A stretch of 6,778 nucleotides of DNA from an uncultured Vogesella sp. GTDB taxonomy: Bacteria; Pseudomonadota; Gammaproteobacteria; Burkholderiales; Chromobacteriaceae. The notes under the pieces are model-generated. The model was not told where the DNA came from. It was given only the letters and a program-made list of their open reading frames with translations, and searched no databases. The position numbers and the translations under genes were made by a program. This document shows, one piece after another, positions 1-5,014 of this stretch. Numbering within the stretch: the stretch's first letter is position 1; each line of letters starts with the position of its first letter. The DNA lies in assembly GCA_946479405.1 (NCBI GenBank), contig CAMLGD010000177.1, forward strand, positions 1-6,778. The letters are read 5' to 3'.

Positions 1-583
1 CGCCGATGCCGATGCCGAGGATGCCCGGCGGACACCAGCCGGCGCCCATGGTCGGTACGGTCTTGATTACCCAGTCAACGATGCTGTCGGACGGGTTCAG
101 CGCGTAGAACTTGGACTTGTTCTCCGAGCCGCCGCCCTTGGCGGCGCAGATCACTTCCACGCCGTCGCCTTCCACGATCTCGAAGTGCACCACCGCCGGG
201 GTGTTGTCCTTGGAGTTCTTGCGCAGGCCGGCCGGATCCAGCAGCACCGAGGCGCGCAGCTTGTTGTCCGGGTTCAGGTAGGCGCGACGCACGCCTTCGT
301 TGACCATCTCCTGCACGCTCAGGGTGCTGTCCCACTGCACTTTCATGCCCACTTTCAGGAACACCACGGCAATGCCGGTATCCTGGCAAATCGGGCGGTG
401 GCCTTCGGCACACATGCGGCTGTTGATCAGGATCTGCGCCATGGCGTCCTTGGCCGCCGGGCTTTCTTCGTGCAGATACGCCTGGTACAGCGCGTCGATG
501 TAGTCTTTCGGGTGGTAGTAACTGATGTACTGGAAGGCATCGGCGATGCTCTGGACGAAGTCTTCCTGACGGATGATGGTCAT
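1..583 (-). CDS. fumA: Class I fumarate hydratase, N-terminal part (cut by window edge)
   Basis: This gene encodes the oxygen-sensitive iron-sulfur fumarase that interconverts fumarate and L-malate in the cytoplasmic TCA cycle. The minus-strand frame is open from ATG at 583 to the window edge and gives 194 residues of a protein normally about 500 long. It is cut by the window and shows no sign of being broken. Visible class I motifs are RPICQDTG (residues 63-70), the Gly-rich AAKGGGSENKS (147-157) and GAGWCPPGILGIGIG (180-194). Cys66 and Cys184 sit where two of the three [4Fe-4S] ligands lie in this family; the third would be outside the window. The start is supported by GGAG (593-596, read on the minus strand) 9 nt upstream of the ATG. 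It is divergent from the binding-protein gene. The family call is secure. The symbol is less so, because class I paralogues (fumA/fumB) and tartrate dehydratase are related; the unsplit alpha-type N-terminus favours fumarase. Confidence 0.93.
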   Translation of the reverse strand, partial: MTIIRQEDFVQSIADAFQYISYYHPKDYIDALYQAYLHEESPAAKDAMAQILINSRMCAEGHRPICQDTGIAVVFLKVGMKVQWDSTLSVQEMVNEGVRRAYLNPDNKLRASVLLDPAGLRKNSKDNTPAVVHFEIVEGDGVEVICAAKGGGSENKSKFYALNPSDSIVDWVIKTVPTMGAGWCPPGILGIGIG

Positions 584-592
584 TGTTGCGAT

Positions 593-596
593 CTCC
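593..596 (-). promoter_or_regulatory. Ribosome binding site of the fumarase gene
   Basis: Read on the minus strand, GGAG lies 9 nt before the ATG at 583, within CTGGAGATCGCAACA-ATG. It supports that start codon. No other in-frame start with a better site was seen nearby. Confidence 0.6.
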
Positions 597-626
597 AGCG
601 TGGGGCTGTTTCGGGTTAGCCCGCCC

Positions 627-632
627 ATTTTA
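627..632 (-). promoter_or_regulatory. Candidate -10 box for the fumarase gene
   Basis: On the minus strand TAAAAT matches 5 of 6 bases of the sigma70 -10 consensus. A transcript would start near 620 and carry a leader of about 37 nt to the fumarase ATG. No good -35 box is present at 16-18 bp, so the promoter is either weak or activator-dependent. A small CGGG-TTAG-CCCG dyad (612-623) sits at the expected transcript start. This is motif reading only. Confidence 0.35.
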
Positions 633-728
633 GGCAGTTACGCTGCACTGCGCCATCGTCGGCGACTTGTCAGCCGCCAGGCGCACGCGCATGCTGCGCC
701 TTTTATTGACACATGGATATCGCACAGC

Positions 729-1484
729 ATGCGCATCGCCCTGCTCCTGCTGCTGTCCTGCCTGTCGCCGGCCAGCCACGCCGCCAGACTGCTGGCGGTC
801 ACCACCGAGTTTCCACCGTTCCAGAGTGCCAGCCCGCAGCCGTGGGGCCTGGCGCTGCAGACGGCGCAGGAGTTGGCGCGGCGCAATGGCGATACGCTGG
901 ACATCCGCTTCCTGCCGTGGCCGCGCGCCTACCAAATAGCAGAAAGCACCCCCGATACGCTGATTTTCTGCCTGGCACGCACGCCGGAGCGCGAGGCACG
1001 CTACGGCTGGATCGGCCAGATCGCCCACAATGATGTGGTGCTGTGGCGGCTGCGCAGCCGGCCGGAGGTGAACCCGCGCACACTGGCCGATGCCCGCCGC
1101 TGGCAACTGGGCGTCACCGCGCAGGATGTCAAGGCGCGCTACCTGCTGCAGCAAGGCTTTGTGATCGGCAGCAATCTGCAGGAAAGCAGTGACGACAGCA
1201 GCAATATCCGCAAGCTGCTGGCCGGGCGCATCGATCTGCTGCCGTTTACCAGCAGCACCGCCCTGCACTACCAGCTGCGAGAGGCCGGCCTGGCGCCGGA
1301 TAGCCTGCAACCGGCACTGGCGCTGCCGGCGCTGTCCGGCCAGCTGTATCTGGCCTTCAGTCCGGGCAGCGATCGCGCCCGGCTGGCGCGCTATGTCGCC
1401 CAGTTCCACCGGCTGCAGCAGCAGTTTCTGCCGCGGCTGCGCCAGCAGCTGCAATTGCCGCCGGAAGCGCCGGGGCAGCCCTGA
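729..1484 (+). CDS. Periplasmic solute-binding protein (SBP_bac_3 / HisJ-like), orphan
   Basis: This is a 251-residue exported protein of the transporter substrate-binding (type 3, HisJ/GlnH-like) family, which usually binds polar amino acids or similar small solutes in the periplasm. Residues 1-18 form a signal peptide: a short MR n-region, a Leu run and an A-S-H-A site before Ala19. Family-type stretches are TTEFPPFQ (25-32), FLPWPRAYQIA (61-71), FCLARTPEREARYGWIGQI (80-98) and GRIDLLPF (166-173). The ATG at 729 was chosen because it begins exactly at the signal peptide; the open frame extends further upstream to 573, but those residues are not protein-like. The Shine-Dalgarno sequence is weak (GGAT about 11 nt upstream). 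No permease or ATPase gene adjoins it, so it may act as an orphan receptor or share a distant transporter. The ligand cannot be predicted from the sequence. It faces yjdM across a shared terminator. Confidence 0.8.
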   Translation: MRIALLLLLSCLSPASHAARLLAVTTEFPPFQSASPQPWGLALQTAQELARRNGDTLDIRFLPWPRAYQIAESTPDTLIFCLARTPEREARYGWIGQIAHNDVVLWRLRSRPEVNPRTLADARRWQLGVTAQDVKARYLLQQGFVIGSNLQESSDDSSNIRKLLAGRIDLLPFTSSTALHYQLREAGLAPDSLQPALALPALSGQLYLAFSPGSDRARLARYVAQFHRLQQQFLPRLRQQLQLPPEAPGQP

Positions 1485-1499
1485 GCACCAGCCGTGCGC

Positions 1500-1519
1500 T
1501 GCGGCCAACGTTGGCCGCA
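1500..1519. repeat. 20-bp perfect palindrome, intergenic repeat copy 1
   Basis: TGCGGCCAACGTTGGCCGCA reads identically on both strands and begins 16 nt after the stop codon of the binding-protein gene. Close relatives lie at 1943-1960 (16 of 18 bases), 6681-6692 and 6734-6748, all between genes. It could be a dispersed REP-like element, a protein-binding operator or an accessory terminator stem. It is followed by five A residues rather than T, so on the plus strand it is not itself a classical terminator. Confidence 0.6.
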
Positions 1520-1526
1520 AAAATGT

Positions 1527-1559
1527 AAAAAGCCAGCGGCAATAGCACGCTGGCTTTTT
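1527..1559. terminator. Bidirectional rho-independent terminator
   Basis: A 12-bp perfect inverted repeat (AAAAAGCCAGCG at 1527-1538, CGCTGGCTTTTT at 1548-1559) encloses a 9-nt loop. The T-run on the plus strand ends at 1560 and the A-run on the left becomes a T-run on the minus strand. It therefore suits both convergent genes, the binding protein (ends 1484) and yjdM (ends 1578). Confidence 0.9.
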
Positions 1560-1577
1560 TCAACACGGCACGCCGCG

Positions 1578-1916
1578 TCAGGCTTTCTTCACGAACTCCG
1601 ATTTCAGCCCCATGGCGCCGATACCGTCGATCTTGCAATCGATATCGTGATCGCCATCCACCAGGCGGATGTTCTTCACCTTGGTGCCCACCTTCACCAC
1701 CAGCGACGAGCCTTTCACTTTCAGGTCCTTGATCACGGTAACACTGTCGCCGTCCTGCAGTACGTTGCCGTTGGCATCACGTACCACGCGTGCGGTTTCG
1801 GCTTCTTCGACGGCGGTTTGCGGCCACTCGTGCGCGCATTCAGGGCACACGTAGTTGCTACCGTCCTCGTAGGTGAATTCGGAATGACATTGCGGGCAAT
1901 TTGGCAGCTGGCTCAT
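1578..1916 (-). CDS. yjdM: YjdM/PhnA family zinc-ribbon protein
   Basis: This is a 112-residue protein closely resembling E. coli YjdM (formerly PhnA), which is 111 residues. The N-terminal zinc ribbon has CPQC (Cys7, Cys10) and CPEC (Cys24, Cys27). A short acidic linker leads to the PhnA domain with [20 protein letters not shown] and [10 protein letters not shown]. The C-terminus [21 protein letters not shown] (about 91-111) is the family hallmark. The old name came from a neighbouring phosphonate operon; a phosphonoacetate hydrolase role applies to a different protein also called PhnA, so no enzymatic function is assigned here. The start is supported by AAGG (1923-1926 on the minus strand) 6 nt before the ATG. 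No phosphonate genes are in the window. The c-di-GMP gene upstream lies on the same strand with a 137-bp gap, so readthrough is possible, although a promoter candidate lies in that gap. Confidence 0.95.
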   Translation of the reverse strand: MSQLPNCPQCHSEFTYEDGSNYVCPECAHEWPQTAVEEAETARVVRDANGNVLQDGDSVTVIKDLKVKGSSLVVKVGTKVKNIRLVDGDHDIDCKIDGIGAMGLKSEFVKKA

Positions 1917-1942
1917 ACGGGACCTTGTAGCAAGTGGCGGGC

Positions 1943-1960
1943 GCCGGCAACGTTGGCCGC
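1943..1960. repeat. Intergenic palindrome, copy 2
   Basis: GCCGGCAACGTTGGCCGC matches the palindrome at 1501-1518 at 16 of 18 positions and keeps the central GGCAACGTTGGCC-type dyad. It lies in the leader of yjdM, about 27 nt before its start codon, where a hairpin in the transcript could affect translation. Confidence 0.5.
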
Positions 1961-1985
1961 GGGCGTCCGCGCAAAGAAAGCGCGC

Positions 1986-1991
1986 ATTATG
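1986..1991 (-). promoter_or_regulatory. Candidate -10 box for yjdM
   Basis: On the minus strand CATAAT matches 5 of 6 bases of the -10 consensus. It sits inside a 13-bp dyad, GCGCATTATGCGC (1982-1994). The upstream CTGGCA (2011-2016) is a 4 of 6 match to the -35 box but with a long 19-bp spacer. A transcript would start near 1979 and carry the second palindrome copy in its leader. It is weak evidence that yjdM has its own promoter. Confidence 0.3.
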
Positions 1992-2038
1992 CGCCCGTGG
2001 GCCGAGGCTTTGCCAGTCCCCCTACTGCGGCAGGGGTT

Positions 2039-2056
2039 TAGCCGGCACCGCGGCTA
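2039..2056 (-). other. Small hairpin over the stop codon of the EAL gene
   Basis: The minus strand reads TAGCCG-CGGTGC-CGGCTA, a 6-bp stem whose first arm contains the TAG stop codon, followed at once by a second imperfect stem made from CCCC and GGGG runs (2018-2036). No T-run follows on this strand, so it is a poor intrinsic terminator. Transcription may continue into yjdM or end by Rho. Confidence 0.3.
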
Positions 2057-4549
2057 GCCCCCGGGTACGGCTGCGCGCTTGCGCTGCAGATAGGGAGCCA
2101 CCGCGTCGCTAGGCATTGGCCGTGCCTCCAGAAAACCCTGCATTTCGTCGCAATGGTTGGCCAGTAGCCAGGCACGCTGCGCCTCGGTTTCCACCCCTTC
2201 GGCCACGGTGTTGCAGCCCAGGTTCTGCGCCAGGGTGATGATGGTGCGCGCCACCGCGCGCCCTTCTTCACGATCCAGATTTCGCACGAACGCCAGGTCG
2301 ATCTTCAGCACCGATACCGGCAGTTGCTGCAGGTAGGCCAGCGAGGAATAGCCGGTGCCAAAGTCGTCCAGCGCGATATAGATGCCCAGCGCGCGTAGCT
2401 GATGCAGCACCGGCAACGCCCATTCCAGGTTTTCCATCGCCGCGGTTTCGGTGATTTCCAGCTCCAGCTGCGCTGGGGAGATACCGTGGCGGGCACAACA
2501 CTCCAGCAGGAAATCCTGCAGCCCGACGTCGCTGAGCTGGCGTGTGGACAGGTTGATGGCCAGGCGGCCAACGTCGATGTCATCGCGCTGCCATTGCGCC
2601 AGCTGTGCCAGCGCCCGGTCAATGATCCAGCGCCCCAGCTCCAGGATAAAACCGGTTTCTTCCGCCACCGGGATGAACTCGCCCGGGCTGATGTTGCCTG
2701 CCGGCGCCTGCCAGCGCAGCAGCACCTCGAATCCGGCCACCTGGCCATCATCCAGCGCGATGCGCGGCTGGTAGACCAGGAAAAACTGGTTGTGCTTGAG
2801 GCCGCCAGCCATCTGGCTGGCCAGCTCCAGCCAGCGCCGCGTTTGCGCCGGCTGCACCGAATTGAATGCCTTGGCGCCGTGCTGGCCACTGCGTTTGGCT
2901 GCGGTCATCGCCAGCTCGGCGTACTGCAGCAGCAGATCCGGCTGCTGGCTATCTTGCGGAAAACGGCAATAGCCTGCCGTGGCACTGGCTTGCAGGCTGA
3001 CCTCGCCGCTCAGTTTGAATGGACGGGCAAAAGCCCCCAGCAAGTAATCGGCCCGCGCTTCGACCACGACGCTACCGCTCATGATCACGGCAAAACTGTC
3101 GCCCTGCAGCCGGGTGATCACCTCGCCCGGCAACAACAATCCCTGCAACCGCTTGCAGCTGGCCACCAGCAATTCATCGCCGACCCGATGGCCGAACACT
3201 TGGTTGATACGCCCCAGCGCGTCGATATTCAGTACCAGCAGCGCCCCCTGCCCCGGCGATTTCACTACCGCGGCCAGCTGCTCCAGCGTGGCACGGCGGT
3301 TGGGCAGCGCGGTCAGCTCGTCGTGATCGGCCAGCCACTGCAGCTGCAGGTTCTGCTGCACCTCGGCGCTGACATCGCTGACAAATGCCAGGGTATGCAT
3401 GCGCCCGCCCCATTGCAGCGGCGCCAGCGCCACATTGACGTAAAACTGGCTGCCATCACGCCGCACAGCCTGCAGCCCCTGCCGTTCGCTCATGCGCCGG
3501 ACCTGCGGCGCGGCATGGTAGGCCACGCGGTGGCGCAAATGTGCGCCACGCAGGTCGTGCCCGACCAGCTCATCGACAGACAGGCCATCCAGTGCACCAG
3601 ACTCCGCGCGGAACATGCTTTCAGCAGTACGGTTGCTACTCACAATCTGGCCCGCGGTATCCACCACCAGAATGCCCAGCGGCGCCCCGGCCACCAGCGC
3701 GTTGAGCCGCCCCAGCGCGTCCTCGTGCGCCGCCTTCTCGGTCGCCAGTTGCTGATACGGCAGCAGCAGCCGGGTTTCGATCACCCCGCGCAGGAAAAAC
3801 GCCTGGCCGATCACCTTGAAGACATGGCCCAGTCCGTTGGCCAGGTCATCCACCAGCTGGTAAAAACAGAAAAACAGCTCGCCAAACGCCAGCACCAGCA
3901 AGCCTGCGGCCAACCATTGCCCGGCCAGAATACTCAGTCCGGCGCGATAGATGCGCCAGGCCAGCAGCAAGTAGCTGCCCACCAGCAGCCACTCCAACGC
4001 CACCTTCAGCAACGTCAGCCCATGCCCCGGCACAAACAGCAGCGGCAGCGCATCGTGGTAGCCCACCCCCAGTACCGCAAAGCCCAGCCCATACACCAGC
4101 AACAGCGGCGCAGCGCTGCGCTGATGCCGCTCTGGCAGCAACATGCACAGCATCACCAGCGCCACGGCACTGCGTGCGCCCAGCCACAGCACAATGGCCT
4201 TGTGTGGCGTATTCGGTCCCATCAAACCCGGCAGGCCCGTATACGACACCGCGTGCAGGATATCCAGCCCAGCCACCACCATGAAACCGATCGCCAGCAC
4301 CCGCAGCCGACGACTGCTGTCGGTCTTGAACCAGGACATCACCGCCACCAGCAGACTCATGGCGATGGACAGGATTTCCAGCAAGGTGTGCAACGCGGCG
4401 TAATCCGGCAACCGTATCCAGCCCGGATGGATCACCTGCAACAACAGCAGGCCGCTGATCAGCACGCACACCAGAGCCGCCAGCTGCAGTGGCGACAGCC
4501 TGGTCGCTGCAGGTGCGGCAGGCGGGGGCATGGCGGGCAGTTGGATCAT
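2054..4549 (-). CDS. MASE3-PAS-GGDEF(degenerate)-EAL c-di-GMP phosphodiesterase
   Basis: This is an 831-residue inner-membrane signalling protein predicted to hydrolyse cyclic di-GMP to pGpG. A MASE3-like sensor spans about 20-265, with roughly seven hydrophobic segments and the typical HTLLEILSIAMS and HAVSYTGLPG stretches. A PAS domain follows (about 281-395), then GGDEF (about 402-560) and EAL (about 570-825). The GGDEF signature reads QGDSF (482-486), the first metal-ligand aspartate is Asn441, and the RxxD inhibitory site is absent, so cyclase activity is unlikely. The EAL domain keeps its key parts: EVL (608-610), INLS (665-668), ELEITET (696-702), DDFGTGYSSL (728-737), KID (749-751), AEGVET (783-788) and QGF. 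ATG 4549 has no good Shine-Dalgarno sequence but overlaps the stop of an upstream small ORF (ATGA), suggesting coupling; Met7 is the alternative start. The architecture and the phosphodiesterase call are strong. The ligand sensed by MASE3 is unknown. Confidence 0.92.
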   Translation of the reverse strand: MIQLPAMPPPAAPAATRLSPLQLAALVCVLISGLLLLQVIHPGWIRLPDYAALHTLLEILSIAMSLLVAVMSWFKTDSSRRLRVLAIGFMVVAGLDILHAVSYTGLPGLMGPNTPHKAIVLWLGARSAVALVMLCMLLPERHQRSAAPLLLVYGLGFAVLGVGYHDALPLLFVPGHGLTLLKVALEWLLVGSYLLLAWRIYRAGLSILAGQWLAAGLLVLAFGELFFCFYQLVDDLANGLGHVFKVIGQAFFLRGVIETRLLLPYQQLATEKAAHEDALGRLNALVAGAPLGILVVDTAGQIVSSNRTAESMFRAESGALDGLSVDELVGHDLRGAHLRHRVAYHAAPQVRRMSERQGLQAVRRDGSQFYVNVALAPLQWGGRMHTLAFVSDVSAEVQQNLQLQWLADHDELTALPNRRATLEQLAAVVKSPGQGALLVLNIDALGRINQVFGHRVGDELLVASCKRLQGLLLPGEVITRLQGDSFAVIMSGSVVVEARADYLLGAFARPFKLSGEVSLQASATAGYCRFPQDSQQPDLLLQYAELAMTAAKRSGQHGAKAFNSVQPAQTRRWLELASQMAGGLKHNQFFLVYQPRIALDDGQVAGFEVLLRWQAPAGNISPGEFIPVAEETGFILELGRWIIDRALAQLAQWQRDDIDVGRLAINLSTRQLSDVGLQDFLLECCARHGISPAQLELEITETAAMENLEWALPVLHQLRALGIYIALDDFGTGYSSLAYLQQLPVSVLKIDLAFVRNLDREEGRAVARTIITLAQNLGCNTVAEGVETEAQRAWLLANHCDEMQGFLEARPMPSDAVAPYLQRKRAAVPGG

Positions 4550-4680
4550 GGCAGGGCAGTTCCGCGGCTGAGTGTGGAATCGGAAAAATACGCGACCGAC
4601 GGCAAACGGATGCCGGCGGCGGCAACGCTGTTGATCTGGCGCAGCAAGTCTGCAGAGTTTAATGAGAAATGCTGTTTCAT
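4546..4680 (-). CDS. Small ORF of 44 codons overlapping the EAL gene start (possible coupled leader peptide)
   Basis: On the minus strand, ATG 4680 opens a frame of 44 residues beginning MKQHFSLNSADLLRQINS and ending in TGA at 4546-4548. That stop shares four bases (ATGA) with the start of the MASE3-EAL gene. An in-frame ATG at 4692 would give 48 residues. The peptide is soluble-looking, with no membrane segment, signal or cysteine, and I do not recognise it. About two thirds of third codon positions are G or C, lower than in the neighbouring genes. Neither start has a convincing Shine-Dalgarno sequence (GAAG lies 1 nt before ATG 4692 and 13 nt before ATG 4680). What favours it is the exact stop/start overlap and the lack of a ribosome site for the big gene. 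What opposes it is its shortness and weak initiation. It could also be untranslated leader. Confidence 0.35.
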   Translation of the reverse strand: MKQHFSLNSADLLRQINSVAAAGIRLPSVAYFSDSTLSRGTALP

Positions 4681-4698
4681 TACAGCAATCATGCTTCA

Positions 4699-4704
4699 GT
4701 TATA
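4699..4704 (-). promoter_or_regulatory. Candidate -10 box for the small ORF / EAL gene unit
   Basis: On the minus strand TATAAC matches 5 of 6 bases of the -10 consensus. TTATCG 17 bp upstream is only a 3 of 6 match to the -35 box. Transcription would begin near 4692, almost at the first ATG of the small ORF, giving a very short or absent leader. It is motif evidence only. Confidence 0.3.
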
Positions 4705-4727
4705 AGCGCTGGTCTGTGATTCGATAA
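4702..4727 (+). promoter_or_regulatory. Weak FliA (sigma28)-like motif upstream of the MCP gene
   Basis: TTCGATAA (4720-4727) matches 6 of 8 bases of the sigma28 -10 element GCCGATAA. A TATAAG stretch near the expected -35 position resembles TAAAG only loosely. Chemoreceptor genes are often FliA-dependent, which makes the motif worth recording, but it would give a leader of about 280 nt and the -35 is poor. Confidence 0.2.
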
Positions 4728-4949
4728 TCCCGCGACACCGGCTGAGTCGCTGCGTCGTACCTTGGTCGGTGTTATTGCTTTTTTATATAACGGCCCGGTT
4801 AAAACCCGGCGGCCGCATGTAATGACAAACAATTTTAAAATTCTCTGGCCAAGTAAATAAGCACCGCTTGGTGATACCAGACCGGGCCGGTCAAATTCAA
4901 ATAACATAATCAACGAGTTATGCAATTTTAATTAACTGCCGCCTAGCGC

Positions 4950-4977
4950 TTGCTAATCAAATCATTAGTAACATAAA
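4950..4977 (+). promoter_or_regulatory. Candidate sigma70 promoter of the MCP gene
   Basis: TTGCTA (4950-4955) and CATAAA (4972-4977) are separated by 16 bp, each matching the consensus at 4 of 6 bases. Transcription would start near 4984, giving a leader of about 30 nt to the MCP start codon. The AT-rich sequence upstream could act as an UP element. It is plausible but not strong. Confidence 0.35.
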
Positions 4978-5004
4978 AAGAGAAACTAGCTGCTTTCGCC
5001 ACGT

Positions 5005-5008
5005 GGAG
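5005..5008 (+). promoter_or_regulatory. Ribosome binding site that fixes the MCP start
   Basis: GGAG lies 6 nt before ATG 5015. The frame could also open at GTG 5003, but that codon is only 2 nt before this site, so the ATG is the better start and the protein is 536 rather than 540 residues. Confidence 0.7.
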
Positions 5009-5014
5009 ACGTTC

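Larger units (their letters stand above)
4681..5014. promoter_or_regulatory. AT-rich divergent regulatory region between EAL and MCP genes
   Basis: This stretch is visibly richer in A and T than the genes beside it and carries no convincing ORF. It holds the starts of both divergent transcription units. Dyads seen are GACCGGGCCGGTC (4880-4892), AATTTTAAAATT (4831-4842), TGGT-GAT-ACCA (4869-4879) and CCAAG/CTTGG (4849-4853, 4867-4871). A T-run (4779-4784) follows a weak ACACCG/CGGTGT stem (4735-4740, 4767-4772). The core of a GEMM c-di-GMP riboswitch was looked for and not found. Any of the dyads could be an operator; none is recognised. Confidence 0.5.

Noticed and set aside
1..583. Fumarase fragment as a pseudogene
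   Set aside because: The frame is intact up to the window edge with both expected cysteines; it is truncated only by the window.
750..762. Lipobox (Leu-Leu-Ser-Cys11) in the binding-protein signal peptide
   Set aside because: Cleavage before Cys11 would leave a signal of only 10 residues, too short; the ASHA site at residue 18 is the more usual signal peptidase I site.
630..1520. A 296-codon minus-strand frame opposite the binding-protein gene
   Set aside because: Its Gln/Arg/Ala-rich translation has no family features, and it would run through the terminal palindrome; the plus frame has a signal peptide and family motifs.
1494..2057. A 187-codon plus-strand frame across yjdM
   Set aside because: It starts in the palindrome, passes through the terminator and is antisense to the well-recognised yjdM.
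2402..4705. A 767-codon open frame on the plus strand, antisense to the EAL gene
   Set aside because: It is rich in Gln, His and Arg with no domain, as expected opposite a Leu/Ala-rich GC-rich gene, while the minus strand has four recognisable domains.
4689..4925. A 78-codon minus-strand frame opening with TTG in the AT-rich region
   Set aside because: It has a rare start codon, no ribosome site, no recognisable feature and a composition unlike the neighbouring genes.
4735..5014. Possible GEMM (c-di-GMP) riboswitch in the leader between the EAL and MCP genes
   Set aside because: ACAAAC at 4825-4830 is faintly similar to part of the consensus, but the conserved CACGCAAAGC core and the paired P1/P2 helices are absent.
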